Shown: piece after piece, positions 16,375 through 25,891 of the stretch | Numbering within the stretch: position 1 is the first letter of the stretch | Layout: every line of letters begins with the position of its first letter | NCBI RefSeq assembly: GCF_015234215.1 | Contig: NZ_JADEKP010000001.1 | Coordinates: forward strand, 496,001 to 560,000 | Reading direction: 5' to 3' | From: Clostridium chrysemydis | GTDB lineage: Bacteria; Bacillota; Clostridia; Clostridiales; Clostridiaceae | Length of the DNA: 64,000 nt | The notes under the pieces: model-generated | The model's input: only the letters and a program-made list of their open reading frames with translations | What the model was told of the DNA's origin: nothing | Databases searched by the model: none | Position numbers and translations under genes: made by a program

Positions 16375-18450
16375 ATGATAAAACAATCTGTGTGTAATTA
16401 CTGTTCAACAGGCTGTAATTTAGAGTTTAATGTAGAAGATGGAAAGATTCAAAAGATTACAGGAAAAAAAGGTTATCCTGTAAATAATAATACTGCTTGT
16501 ATAAAAGGTTTAAATTTAGATAAACAATGTTCAGTATACGGAAAAAATAAATTACCTCTTTTAAGAGGCGAAGATGGAAAAATGCATGAGATCTCTTGGG
16601 ATGCGGCATTTAAAGTATTTGCTACAAGAATGAAAGAGATTGAAGATAAATACGGAGAAGGAAGTTCTGCTTTTATAAGTACAGGACAATTACCTTTAGA
16701 GGAAATGGCTCTACTTGGATATATAGGTAGAGGAATGATGCATATGGAGGGGGATGGTAACACAAGGCTTTGTATGGCAACATCTGTTGTAGCTTACAAA
16801 CAAAGTTTTGGTTTTGACGCACCACCATACACTTTAGAAGATATAGAACTTACTGATACTATGATATTAATAGGAGCAAACCCAGCAGTTGCACACCCTG
16901 TAATTTGGGGAAGAGCTAGAAAAAACAAAGAAGCTAAAAAGATTGCAATAGATCCAAGATATTCAGAAACAGCTAAAGCTTGTGATGAATGGTACGGAAT
17001 AAAACCTAAGTCAGACCTTTATTTCTTATATGCATTAGCTAATGTATTAATAGAAAAAGGATATATAGATGAAGATTATATAAATAATCACACTGAAGAC
17101 TTTGAAGGATTTAAAGAGCATGTAAAAAAATATACCCTTGAAAATATAGAAGAGTTTACTGGAATTTCAAAAGATAGAGTTTTAGAATTAGCAGAAACTA
17201 TAAATAACGGTAAAAAAGTTTCATTCTGGTGGACTATGGGAGTAAACCAAGGTTATGAAGCTGTAAGAACAGCTCAAGCTATTATAAACATAGCAGTTAT
17301 GACTGGAAACATAGGAAGAGAAGGAACAGGTCCAAATTCAATAACAGGTCAAAGTGATGCTATGGGTTCAAGGCTTTATAGTAATACTGCTTGCCTTTAT
17401 GCAGGAAGAGATTATACAAATGAAGAAGATAGAAAATTTATAACAGAGGTTATGAATGTTAAAGATGAATATATTCCTAAAAGACCTACTAAAGCGTATC
17501 CAGAAATAATAAGTGGAGCTATAAATGGTGAAATCAAAGGGATGTGGATTGTTTCAACAAACCCTGCTGATTCTTGGATAGATAATAGTTCATTTATTAA
17601 AGCTAGAGAAAACTTAGACTTTTTAGTAGTTCAAGATTTATATTCTGATACTGATACTGCAAAGATGGCAGACCTTTTCTTACCAGTTGCACCTGGAATT
17701 AAAAAATCAGGAACTTACATTAATACTGAAAGAAGACTTTCAAGCTTAGTTCCTATGCTTAAAAAAGAAGAAAATGAATTAACAGATTTTGAAGTTTTAC
17801 ACGGAATAGGTAAAGCTATAGGAATGGAAGAGGAACTAAAAGGCTGGGAAACTACAAAAGATGTATTTGAACTTTTAAGAAAAGCTTCAAAAGGAACTCC
17901 TTGTGATATAACAGGAGTAATTTACGATGAAATGGTTAAAGACCATAACGGAGTACAATGGCCTTTAAGATCTGGAGAAAAATTAGAAAAGGATCAAAGA
18001 AGATTATTTGAAGACGGTAAATTCTTTAGACCAAACGGTAAAATGAAATTTATGTATGAAGACGTAAAGGTAAATGAAGATAAACAAACTAAAGAATACC
18101 CATACGTTTTAAATACAGGAAGAGGAACTGTAGGTCAGTGGCACACTCAAACTAGAACAAGGGAAGTACAAATTATAGAAAAGATGATTTCAAAAGAACC
18201 GTATATAGAAATAAGTAAAGAAATAGCTGAAAATTTAAATATTAATAACGGAGATAAAATTGAAGTATCATCTGTTAACGGAAAAAAAGTTATAGTTTTA
18301 GGGAAGATAAATGAAGGATTAAAAAGTGATGAATTATATGGGCCTATGCACTATATAGAAACAAACATCTTAACTCGTGGCTCATATGATGCATATTCTA
18401 GAGAACCTTCATACAAATATTCAACTGTTAACGTAAAAAAAGTAAATTAG
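16375..18450 (+). CDS. Molybdopterin oxidoreductase, nitrate reductase-like
   Basis: A 691-residue molybdenum enzyme of the NapA/NarB (assimilatory nitrate reductase) and formate dehydrogenase group. A [4Fe-4S] motif is made by Cys7, Cys10, Cys14 and Cys42. GNTRLCMATSVVAY near 130 carries the cysteine that ligates Mo in the nitrate reductase group. The C-terminal molybdopterin-dinucleotide domain starts near 585 (NTGRGTVGQWHTQTRT). There is no Tat signal, so it is cytoplasmic. ATG at 16375 fits AAGGAG (16361-16366) best; GTG 16366 and ATG 16369 are too close. Nitrate is likely; formate cannot be excluded. No electron-transfer partner gene is adjacent. Confidence 0.8.
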   Translation: MIKQSVCNYCSTGCNLEFNVEDGKIQKITGKKGYPVNNNTACIKGLNLDKQCSVYGKNKLPLLRGEDGKMHEISWDAAFKVFATRMKEIEDKYGEGSSAFISTGQLPLEEMALLGYIGRGMMHMEGDGNTRLCMATSVVAYKQSFGFDAPPYTLEDIELTDTMILIGANPAVAHPVIWGRARKNKEAKKIAIDPRYSETAKACDEWYGIKPKSDLYFLYALANVLIEKGYIDEDYINNHTEDFEGFKEHVKKYTLENIEEFTGISKDRVLELAETINNGKKVSFWWTMGVNQGYEAVRTAQAIINIAVMTGNIGREGTGPNSITGQSDAMGSRLYSNTACLYAGRDYTNEEDRKFITEVMNVKDEYIPKRPTKAYPEIISGAINGEIKGMWIVSTNPADSWIDNSSFIKARENLDFLVVQDLYSDTDTAKMADLFLPVAPGIKKSGTYINTERRLSSLVPMLKKEENELTDFEVLHGIGKAIGMEEELKGWETTKDVFELLRKASKGTPCDITGVIYDEMVKDHNGVQWPLRSGEKLEKDQRRLFEDGKFFRPNGKMKFMYEDVKVNEDKQTKEYPYVLNTGRGTVGQWHTQTRTREVQIIEKMISKEPYIEISKEIAENLNINNGDKIEVSSVNGKKVIVLGKINEGLKSDELYGPMHYIETNILTRGSYDAYSREPSYKYSTVNVKKVN

Positions 18451-18456
18451 TTTATT

Positions 18457-18490
18457 AGTATGTCTATCTAAAAAGATAGGCATACTTTCT
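18457..18490 (+). terminator. Hairpin between the reductase and moeA
   Basis: Stem 18457-18469 with 18474-18486, loop of four A, then TTTCTT. The short T tract suggests partial termination, letting the Moco genes be expressed below the reductase or from it. Confidence 0.5.
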
Positions 18491-18513
18491 TATAAAAAGA
18501 AAGAGGGATAAAT

Positions 18514-19698
18514 ATGGTAAGTTTAGAAGAAGCTGAAATTTTGCTCCTTAATAAAACACCAAAATTAAAAATCGAAGAAGTTAGCTTAGAAGAAGCTACA
18601 GGTAGAGTTTTAAGTGAAGATATATTTGCAAAGATTGATAATCCACCCTTTAATAGATCTCCTTTAGACGGATATGCAATAATTGCAGAAGATACTTTTG
18701 ATTTAAAAGATTTTGTATTTCTTAAAGTTATAGATACTGAGTATGCAGGTCATATCTCAAAGAAAACAGTAAAGCCTAAAACTGCAATAAAAATCACTAC
18801 AGGTGCAAAAATTCCAGAAGGCGCAAACACTGTAGTAAGAAAAGAAGATACTGAGTTTTTAGATGGGTATGTAAAAGTCTATAAGAGTCTTAAACCTTAT
18901 GAAAACTTTTGTTTTAAAGGTGAAGACTATAAGGAAGGTCAAAAGCTTATATCTAAAAACACAAAGATTACAGCCTCAGAAGTTATGGCTATAGCAAGTC
19001 TTGGAATTAAAAAGGTTAAGGTTTATAAAAAGCCTGTTATAGGAATAATTAACACAGGTGACGAGGTGCAAGACCTTGGAGAAACTCTAAAAGAAGGTAA
19101 GATTTATAATAGCAACGGTTACTTTTTAAAGTCTAGAGTATCAGAGCTAGGTTGCATTGGGAAAATTTATAATATAATTTGTGACTCTGATGAAGAAATA
19201 ATAAAAGCTATAAAGGAATTAGAAGAATTCTCAGATATAATAATTTCGACAGGTGGTGTATCTGTTGGAGAAAAAGATAGGGTTAAAGAAAGTGTAGTTA
19301 AAGCTTTGTATGATATCTTGTTTTGGAAGGTAGATATGAAACCAGGGTCTCCTATGTTTGCAGCTTCAAAGGGAGACAAATTATATATAGGTCTTTCAGG
19401 GACTCCTGTTGCAGCTGCAACTAGTTTTGAACTTACAGGAAGAAAAGTTATAGAAAATATGTTAAATCAAAACTATAACTATAAGAAAAACTGCATATTA
19501 AAAGATGAATTTTTAAAGGTAACTTCTAAAAGAAGGTTTTTAAGAGTTTATGTAAATAATCAAAACGAAGTTTTTATAAATAGCGTATACCAAACTCCAG
19601 GCCAAGTTCACACTATGATAAACAGTAATGGTATATTAGAGATACCTAAAAACAAAGAACTTAAATTAAGTGAAAAAGTTAATGTTTTAATGCTTTAA
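18514..19698 (+). CDS. moeA: Molybdopterin molybdenumtransferase
   Basis: A 394-residue MoeA, which inserts molybdate into adenylylated molybdopterin. The MoeA signature DNPPFNRSPLDGYAI is here NPPFNRSPLDGYA near 46. The MoCF-binding domain contains IINTGDEVQDLG near 182 and ISTGGVSVGEKD near 246. KPGSPMFAASKG and GLSGTPVAA complete the set. It starts the Moco block, 13 bases before mobA. Confidence 0.92.
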   Translation: MVSLEEAEILLLNKTPKLKIEEVSLEEATGRVLSEDIFAKIDNPPFNRSPLDGYAIIAEDTFDLKDFVFLKVIDTEYAGHISKKTVKPKTAIKITTGAKIPEGANTVVRKEDTEFLDGYVKVYKSLKPYENFCFKGEDYKEGQKLISKNTKITASEVMAIASLGIKKVKVYKKPVIGIINTGDEVQDLGETLKEGKIYNSNGYFLKSRVSELGCIGKIYNIICDSDEEIIKAIKELEEFSDIIISTGGVSVGEKDRVKESVVKALYDILFWKVDMKPGSPMFAASKGDKLYIGLSGTPVAAATSFELTGRKVIENMLNQNYNYKKNCILKDEFLKVTSKRRFLRVYVNNQNEVFINSVYQTPGQVHTMINSNGILEIPKNKELKLSEKVNVLML

Positions 19699-19711
19699 TT
19701 TTGGAGGTATT

Positions 19712-20269
19712 ATGAAAAAGAGTGCAGTTATATTATCAGGTGGAAAAAACTCAAGAATGAATAAAAAAACAAAAGCTTTTTTAAAGCTTCAAGATAAAAG
19801 TTTTTTAGAATTAGAATTAGATGCTATAAAGATATTTGATGAAATTATAATTTCATGTAATCAAAGAGAATTATATAAAGATTTAGGGTATAAGCTAGTA
19901 GAAGATGAGATAAAAGATATAGGACCGCTTGGAGGGATTTATACTTCTCTTAAAGAAACAAAGTATGAAGAAGTTTTATTTATTCCATCAGATATGCCCT
20001 TTTTAGACGAGGAGTTTATTAAAAAAATTTATGAATCTAAAATAAATAAAGATGCTCTTATAGTGAGAGTAAATGGCAATATAGAACCCCTTTGTTCAGT
20101 GTATAAAAAAAGTTCAATAGAAAAAATTGAAAAGATGATAAAAGAAAAAAATTATAAACTAAAAGATTTAATAAATAATTTAAGGGTAGAATATTTAGAT
20201 TTAAAAGAAACAAAAAAGACTAGAAATATAAATACTTTAGAAGAATATGAAAATTTACTTAGAAAGTAA
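19712..20269 (+). CDS. mobA: Molybdenum cofactor guanylyltransferase
   Basis: A 185-residue nucleotidyltransferase that attaches GMP to Moco to make the bis-MGD form needed by the reductase encoded upstream. The NTP loop is LSGGKNSRMNKKTKAF at 8-23. GPLGGIYTSL and PSDMPFL near 88 supply the metal-binding aspartate. ATG at 19712 follows TTGGAGG. It forms a pair with mobB, 11 bases later. Confidence 0.92.
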   Translation: MKKSAVILSGGKNSRMNKKTKAFLKLQDKSFLELELDAIKIFDEIIISCNQRELYKDLGYKLVEDEIKDIGPLGGIYTSLKETKYEEVLFIPSDMPFLDEEFIKKIYESKINKDALIVRVNGNIEPLCSVYKKSSIEKIEKMIKEKNYKLKDLINNLRVEYLDLKETKKTRNINTLEEYENLLRK

Positions 20270-20280
20270 AGGTGATTTAA

Positions 20281-20766
20281 ATGCCTATCGTAGTAAATAT
20301 TGTAGGAGAGTGTAGTAATGTTGGAAAAACTACATTAATAGAAGGGTTAATAAGAGAATTAAAGAGAAGAAAATATTCAGTTGGAACTATAAAGCATGAT
20401 GTTCACGGATTTGATATAGATAAGAAAGGAAAAGATACTTACAGGCACAGAGAAGCAGGTGCAGATGAAGTAATAATTTCATCTAAAAATAGAGTAGCTA
20501 TAATAAAAGAAATCAAAGAAGAATTAAATATAGAAGAACTTATTAATTTAATGAAAGATAAAGATGTTATTTTAGTTGAAGGATACAAAAATTCAAACCT
20601 TAAAAAAATAGAAGTTTTTAGAAAAGGGTATAGCTCTAAAATAATTTCAAATTCTAAGGATTTGGTATGTATTGCTACGGATTATATAAATGAAAACGAA
20701 AAACATATTCAAATCGACAAGAATGACCATAGTAAAATTGTCGATATTATACTAAAATTAAAATAG
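20281..20766 (+). CDS. mobB: Molybdopterin-guanine dinucleotide biosynthesis GTPase
   Basis: A 161-residue P-loop GTPase. The Walker A sequence GECSNVGKTTLIEGL is at 9-23, TIKHDVHGF follows, and VEGYKNS near 100 is the Walker B region. It assists MobA in MGD synthesis. ATG at 20281 follows AAGGTGA. Confidence 0.92.
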   Translation: MPIVVNIVGECSNVGKTTLIEGLIRELKRRKYSVGTIKHDVHGFDIDKKGKDTYRHREAGADEVIISSKNRVAIIKEIKEELNIEELINLMKDKDVILVEGYKNSNLKKIEVFRKGYSSKIISNSKDLVCIATDYINENEKHIQIDKNDHSKIVDIILKLK

Positions 20767-20797
20767 TAAGGTAAATATTATTAAAAAGGAGAGGAAA

Positions 20798-21289
20798 ATG
20801 TATACATTAGGAATAATAACCAGCAGCGATAAAGGCTATAAAGGAGAAAGAAATGATGAGAGTGGTAAAGTTATAGCTGAAATCGCAAAGATGAGAGGAT
20901 TTGAAGTTAAAAGGTATATAGTTTTACCTGACGAAAAGGATCTTTTAAGAGATGAAATGATCTATCAAAGCGATGAGCTTTCAGTAAATCTAATATTAAC
21001 AACAGGAGGAACTGGCTTTAGTCATAGAGATGTTACGCCAGAAGCAACAATGGAAGTAATAGAAAGATTAGCTTTAGGTATACCTGAGGCTATTAGAAGT
21101 TATAGTATGTTAATTACTAAAAGAGCTATGCTTTCAAGAGCAACTGCTGGAATCAGAGGAGAAACTCTTATTGTTAATATGCCAGGAAGTCCTAAAGCTT
21201 GCAGGGAAGTTTTAGATTATATCTTAGAAGATTTAAAACATGGTATAGATATTTTAAAGGGGGATTCAAAAGAATGCGCAAGAAAATAA
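20798..21289 (+). CDS. Molybdopterin adenylyltransferase-like MogA/MoaB protein
   Basis: A 163-residue MoCF-biosynthesis-domain protein that adenylylates molybdopterin before MoeA acts. It has the opening LGIITSSDKGYKGERNDESG, the central TTGGTGFSHRDVTPEAT and LIVNMPGSPKA near the end. MogA and MoaB cannot be told apart with confidence here. Its last 16 bases overlap modA, so translation of the two is probably coupled. Confidence 0.88.
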   Translation: MYTLGIITSSDKGYKGERNDESGKVIAEIAKMRGFEVKRYIVLPDEKDLLRDEMIYQSDELSVNLILTTGGTGFSHRDVTPEATMEVIERLALGIPEAIRSYSMLITKRAMLSRATAGIRGETLIVNMPGSPKACREVLDYILEDLKHGIDILKGDSKECARK

Positions 21290-22047
21290 TATTAGCTACA
21301 GTATTAACATCATTTCTAGCTTTGGGTTTATTAGCAGGATGTAATAATAAAAAAACAGAAGATAAGTCATTAACGGTAAGTATTGCTGCTAGTTTAAAAG
21401 AACCAATGAAAGAAATAGGAGATAAGTTTGAAAAAGAAAATGGAGTAAAGATACAATTTAACGTAGGAGGTTCTGGAACTTTAAAGAAACAAATAGTTGA
21501 CGGAGCTTCTGTAGATGTGTTTATATCAGCAAACACTAAATATGCTGAAGAATTAGTAAAAGAAGATTACGTAAAAAAAGATGATTCAAAAAAATTATTA
21601 AATAATGAATTAGTTTTAATTGGAAGCAAGGATTTTAAAGGTGATATAAAATCTTTAAATGATTTAAAAAATATAGATGGAAAGATAGCAATAGGTGAAT
21701 TAAATACAGTTCCAGCAGGGCAATACGCAAAACAGTCCCTAGACAAACTTGGAATTTATGATTCACTAAAAGATAAATTAATTTTTGCAAAAAGTGTTAC
21801 AAACGTAAAAACTTACGTTGAAAACGGAGAAACAGAATTAGGATTTGTATATAAAACTGATGCTATGAATTTAAAAAGTAGCAAAATAGTTTATACAGTT
21901 CCAAATAACTATCACAAACCAATAGTTTATGAACTATGTATACTTAAAGATAGTAAAGAATTAGATTTAAGCAAGAAGTTTAGTGATTATTTAAAAAGCG
22001 ATGAAAGTAAAAAGATATTTGAGAAATATGGCTTTGGAGTGAACTAA
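21274..22047 (+). CDS. modA: Molybdate ABC transporter substrate-binding lipoprotein
   Basis: A 257-residue periplasmic-type binding protein anchored as a lipoprotein. It has a signal peptide with the lipobox LLAGC (Cys23). The mature part has SIAASLKEPMKEIGDKFE and FNVGGSGTLKKQI, the ModA ligand-loop pattern, then GELNTVPAGQYAKQ. The start is ATG 21274, nine bases after AAGGGGGA; longer readings back to 21199 lie in the preceding gene. It delivers molybdate to ModB. Confidence 0.92.
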   Translation: MRKKIILATVLTSFLALGLLAGCNNKKTEDKSLTVSIAASLKEPMKEIGDKFEKENGVKIQFNVGGSGTLKKQIVDGASVDVFISANTKYAEELVKEDYVKKDDSKKLLNNELVLIGSKDFKGDIKSLNDLKNIDGKIAIGELNTVPAGQYAKQSLDKLGIYDSLKDKLIFAKSVTNVKTYVENGETELGFVYKTDAMNLKSSKIVYTVPNNYHKPIVYELCILKDSKELDLSKKFSDYLKSDESKKIFEKYGFGVN

Positions 22048-22049
22048 CA

Positions 22050-22706
22050 ATGATTTTAGAGGCACTTGCAATATCTTTAAAAGTAGTTTTAGTGTCAGTA
22101 CTTGTAGGGATGACACTAAATGTACTTTTATCATATGTCCTAGTAGAAAAAGATTTTAAATTAAAAAATATTTTTGAAACTATAATAATGTTTCCTATGT
22201 TTTTACCGCCCTCAGCTGTAGGGTATATAATTTTAATTATATTTGGTAAAAGAGGAGTAATAGGAAGTTTTTTAGATGAAAACTTTGATTACAGCATAAT
22301 TTTTACTTGGATTGGTGCTGTAGTAGTTGGAATTATAGTTGCCTTACCTATAATGTATCAAAGTTTAAAAGCATCTCTTTTAAGCGTAAACTCTGATATG
22401 AAAAACGCTGCAAAAGAGATGGGTGCAACAGACTTAAAGGTTTATAAACTTATAAGTCTGCCACTCTCAAAAAAAGGTCTATTAACAGGACTTATATTAG
22501 GTATTGCACGTGTGTTTGGTGAATTTGGTGCAACTATTTTAGTTGCTGGGAATATAGAAGGTAAGACGCAAACAGTTCCGATGGCTATGTATTATGCTAT
22601 TGAAAACGGTGATTCACATTTAGCTAATACTATTTTAATTATAATTGTGATACTATCTATCCTTCTTATTTTCTTTTATAACAGGATAATTAAACGCATT
22701 AATTAA
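22050..22706 (+). CDS. modB: Molybdate ABC transporter permease
   Basis: A 218-residue permease with five to six membrane spans. The EAA loop that contacts the ATPase is NAAKEMGATDLKVYKLISLP near 130. FGEFGATILVAGNI is typical of ModB. It begins two bases after modA. The ATP-binding partner ModC is not next to it and is not seen in the window, so ATP must come from a subunit encoded elsewhere. Confidence 0.92.
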   Translation: MILEALAISLKVVLVSVLVGMTLNVLLSYVLVEKDFKLKNIFETIIMFPMFLPPSAVGYIILIIFGKRGVIGSFLDENFDYSIIFTWIGAVVVGIIVALPIMYQSLKASLLSVNSDMKNAAKEMGATDLKVYKLISLPLSKKGLLTGLILGIARVFGEFGATILVAGNIEGKTQTVPMAMYYAIENGDSHLANTILIIIVILSILLIFFYNRIIKRIN

Positions 22707-22718
22707 GAGGTGAAGAAA

Positions 22719-23738
22719 ATGAAAAGTGTTAACGTAAAAGATGCTATTGGTATGGTACTTTGTCACGATATAACAAAGATTGTACCAGGAGAATTTAAAG
22801 GTCGTGCCTTTAAAAAGGGACACATAATAAAAGAAGAAGATATAGAAGAATTACTTAAAATAGGTAAAGAACATATCTACGTTTGGGAAAAAGAAGAAGG
22901 AATGCTACACGAAAACGATGCGGCAGTAAGACTTAAAAATTTAGTCTGTAAAGATGGTTTAAGATTTTCTGAAATAAAAGAAGGAAAAATTAATTTTATA
23001 GCAGATAGAGATGGGATTTTAAAGATAGATAAAGAAAAATTATTAGACATAAACTGTCTTGGAGAGATTATAGTTTCAACTATACATAACAACACACCAG
23101 TTAAAGAAGGTGAAGTTATTGGAGGAACTAGGGTAATTCCTCTAGTAATAGATGAAAATAAAATAATAGAAGCTGAAAAATTAATAAGAGAGCCATTTAT
23201 AAGCGTTAACGAAATAAAAGGTAAAAAGGTTTATATGATTACAACTGGAGGAGAAGTTTATCACGGAAGAATTGAAGATAAATTTGGACCTGCTGTTAAA
23301 AGAAAGATAGAATATTATGGATGTGAACTCATAAACCAAGTTATATTACCAGATGATAAAGACATGATAGTAAAAGAAATTAAAAAAGCTCTAGCAAGTG
23401 GAGCAGAAATGATAGTTTGTACTGGCGGAATGTCAGTAGACCCTGACGATATGACGCCAACTGCAATAAAAGAATGTGGAGCGGATGTTATAAGCTATGG
23501 GTCTCCAGTATTGCCAGGCGCTATGTTTTTACTAGCATATCATAAAGATATTCCTATTTTAGGTTTACCAGGATGCGTAATGTATTCAAAAAGAACTGTA
23601 TTTGATTTAGTATTGCCTAGAATACTAGCAGATGAAAAATTAAAAGTAAGGGATCTAGCGGCACTAGGTCACGGAGGATTTTGCTTAGACTGTAAAGTTT
23701 GTACTTTCCCTCATTGTTCGTTTGGAAAAGGAGAATAG
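22719..23738 (+). CDS. Molybdopterin-binding (MoeA-like) protein with Cys-rich C-terminus
   Basis: A 339-residue protein whose C-terminal half is a MoCF-binding domain ([16 protein letters not shown] near 171, [18 protein letters not shown] near 238, [11 protein letters not shown]). The N-terminal part resembles MoeA domains only loosely. It ends with a cysteine cluster, [12 protein letters not shown], absent from MoeA. ATG at 22719 is set by AAGAGGTGA. Clostridia often carry this second MoeA-like gene in Moco clusters; its step in the pathway is not established. Confidence 0.8.
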   Translation: MKSVNVKDAIGMVLCHDITKIVPGEFKGRAFKKGHIIKEEDIEELLKIGKEHIYVWEKEEGMLHENDAAVRLKNLVCKDGLRFSEIKEGKINFIADRDGILKIDKEKLLDINCLGEIIVSTIHNNTPVKEGEVIGGTRVIPLVIDENKIIEAEKLIREPFISVNEIKGKKVYMITTGGEVYHGRIEDKFGPAVKRKIEYYGCELINQVILPDDKDMIVKEIKKALASGAEMIVCTGGMSVDPDDMTPTAIKECGADVISYGSPVLPGAMFLLAYHKDIPILGLPGCVMYSKRTVFDLVLPRILADEKLKVRDLAALGHGGFCLDCKVCTFPHCSFGKGE

Positions 23739-23740
23739 AG

Positions 23741-24217
23741 ATGTCTGATAAATTAACTCATTTTGATAAAAATGGAAACGCAGTAATGGTTGATGTAAGT
23801 GATAAAAAGATTACTAAAAGAGTTGCAATTGCAACTGGTAAAGTTCTTGCAAGCGACAAGACTATAGATCTTATTTTAAAAGGTGAAATAGGAAAGGGGG
23901 ATGTCCTTGGAGTAGCTAGAGTAGCTGGGATAATGGCTATGAAAAATACTAGCAATTTAATTCCTATGTGTCATCCTATAATGATTACAGGTTCAAGCAT
24001 AGACTTTGAAATTGATAAAGAAAATAATGAGATAATAATAAATGCTATGGCAAAACTAGATGAAAAAACAGGAGTAGAGATGGAGGCACTTACAGGGGTC
24101 TCTGTAGCTGCACTTACTATATATGATATGTGTAAGGCTGTAGATAAAAGAATGGTAATTCACGATATTCACTTAGTTAAAAAAACTGGTGGAAAAAGTG
24201 GAGAGTTTAACTTTTAA
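23741..24217 (+). CDS. moaC: Cyclic pyranopterin monophosphate synthase
   Basis: A 158-residue enzyme that completes the first Moco step, converting the MoaA product to cPMP. The family sequences [40 protein letters not shown] and [20 protein letters not shown] are all present. ATG at 23741 follows GGAG; it is two bases after the preceding stop. Confidence 0.95.
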   Translation: MSDKLTHFDKNGNAVMVDVSDKKITKRVAIATGKVLASDKTIDLILKGEIGKGDVLGVARVAGIMAMKNTSNLIPMCHPIMITGSSIDFEIDKENNEIIINAMAKLDEKTGVEMEALTGVSVAALTIYDMCKAVDKRMVIHDIHLVKKTGGKSGEFNF

Positions 24218-24241
24218 AAGTCTATTTGCTTTAATAAAGAG

Positions 24242-25210
24242 GTGAGGACAATTAAAGATAGATATGGGAGAGAGATAGATTATTTAAGGGTTTCTTTAAC
24301 TGATAATTGCAACTTAAGATGTATATACTGTATGCCAAGTAGTAATATAGAATTTTCTAAAGAAAAGCTTACAGAAGAAGAAATTATAAAAATAATCAAA
24401 GCCTCAGAAAAGTTAGGAATCAAAAAGGTAAGATTTACTGGAGGAGAGCCTTTAGTTAGAAAAGATTTAGTTAAAATAATTAAAGAAACTAATGCTTTAG
24501 ATGGAATAGAAGATATTTGTTTAACGACTAATGGAATTCTTTTATTAGAAAAATTAGAGGAACTTAAAGAAAATGGTTTAACTAAAGTTAATATAAGCCT
24601 TGATACTTTAAACCCTTTAAAATATAAAAAAATAACTCGAGGTGGAGATCTTAATATAGTTCTTAAAGCTATAGATAAATGCTTAAACCTTGGAATAAAG
24701 GTTAAATTAAACGTAGTTATTATAAAAGGACTAAATGATGATGAAATCATAGACCTTATAAATTTAACTAAAGAAAAAGATATAGATGTTAGATTTATAG
24801 AACTTATGCCTATAGGAGAGGGAAATAAATTTACAGGAATATCAAACGAAGAAATAAAAGATTTAATAAAGAATTTCCAATATAAAAACTTAGAACACGA
24901 TAAAAAAGACGGACCTGCAAATTATATTAAATTAAAAGGTGCAAAGGGGAAAATCGGTTTTATAAGTGCTTTAAGCAATTGTTTTTGTGAAAATTGCAAT
25001 AGAATAAGGATCACATCAGATGGAATGCTTAAAGGATGCCTTAATTGGAAAGGTGGAATTAACTTAAAAAAAGAAATAGAAAAAGGTATATCAGAAGAGC
25101 AAATAATAGATATTATTAAAAACTCGATCTATAACAAACCAGAAAAATATCTATTTAAAAAAGAAGATAAAAACAAAGAAATTAGATTTATGAATCAAAT
25201 AGGAGGATAA
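24242..25210 (+). CDS. moaA: GTP 3',8-cyclase (radical SAM)
   Basis: A 322-residue radical SAM enzyme that rearranges GTP in the first Moco step. The N-terminal cluster is CNLRCIYC (Cys23, Cys27, Cys30) and the C-terminal cluster is CENC followed by KGC. It ends in the conserved double glycine (IGG). The GTG at 24242 lies inside the ribosome site AAGAGGTGAGG. The family normally starts MKD; here that codon is ATT (24251), six bases after the site. So either GTG is used despite poor spacing or ATT is the true start. Confidence 0.93.
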   Translation: MRTIKDRYGREIDYLRVSLTDNCNLRCIYCMPSSNIEFSKEKLTEEEIIKIIKASEKLGIKKVRFTGGEPLVRKDLVKIIKETNALDGIEDICLTTNGILLLEKLEELKENGLTKVNISLDTLNPLKYKKITRGGDLNIVLKAIDKCLNLGIKVKLNVVIIKGLNDDEIIDLINLTKEKDIDVRFIELMPIGEGNKFTGISNEEIKDLIKNFQYKNLEHDKKDGPANYIKLKGAKGKIGFISALSNCFCENCNRIRITSDGMLKGCLNWKGGINLKKEIEKGISEEQIIDIIKNSIYNKPEKYLFKKEDKNKEIRFMNQIGG

Positions 25211-25213
25211 TCT

Positions 25214-25645
25214 ATGGGAAAGATAAAGGCAATATGCAAAAGCGAAAGAAAGGGAACTGCTAAAACAGAAATTCCAAGCATTAATTTAATAGAGAATTTC
25301 GGTTTAGAGGGGGATGCACACGGTGGTAACTGGCATCGTCAGGTAAGCCTTTTAGAATATAAAAAGATAGAAGATTTTAATAAAGCCGGAGGGAACGTAA
25401 AGTTTGGTGATTTCGGTGAAAACTTTGTAATAGAAGGAATTGAAGTTGATAAACTTCCTATAGGAACTAAACTGAAAATAGGTGAAGAGGCTATAGTAGA
25501 GATAACTCAAATAGGTAAAAAGTGCCACAACGAATGTGAAATATTCCATAGAGTTGGGAAATGTATAATGCCTATTCATGGAGTTTTTAGTAAAGTATTA
25601 AGCTCTGGACAAGTAAAAATTGATGATAAAGTAGAAATAATGTAA
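25214..25645 (+). CDS. MOSC domain protein
   Basis: A 143-residue MOSC (Moco sulfurase C-terminal) domain. GLEGDAHGGNWHRQVSLLE near 31 and IGKKCHNECEIF with the conserved cysteine near 98 are visible. Stand-alone MOSC proteins bind Moco or handle its sulfur ligand; the substrate is not settled. It starts three bases after moaA and closes the Moco operon. Confidence 0.88.
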   Translation: MGKIKAICKSERKGTAKTEIPSINLIENFGLEGDAHGGNWHRQVSLLEYKKIEDFNKAGGNVKFGDFGENFVIEGIEVDKLPIGTKLKIGEEAIVEITQIGKKCHNECEIFHRVGKCIMPIHGVFSKVLSSGQVKIDDKVEIM

Positions 25646-25800
25646 TTATTAGTTATAAAACAAAATCAATATAAACTAAACAAATTAAAAATGAACAAAA
25701 AATTAAAAAAGTTAAATATAAAAAATAGAATTAAATTTTAAAAAAAATTATGATATCATATATTAAATAAAAGTCAAAATGAAGTTATGAAACCACTAAT

Positions 25801-25839
25801 AACTTAAAATTAAGTAAGCTACAAACTTAATTTTAAGTT
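25801..25839. repeat. 15-base perfect inverted repeat
   Basis: Arms 25801-25815 and 25825-25839 are exact complements, AT-only except for one C-G pair, with a nine-base loop. It could be the Moco operon terminator (TTTTAAGTTTTAG follows) or a site for the gene downstream. The rest of the 25646-25891 gap is AT-rich and shows no gene. Confidence 0.6.
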
Positions 25840-25891
25840 TTAGATGTAAAATTTGAAATGAGAGTGTTTAAGGAATAAAGGAGAGAAACTT

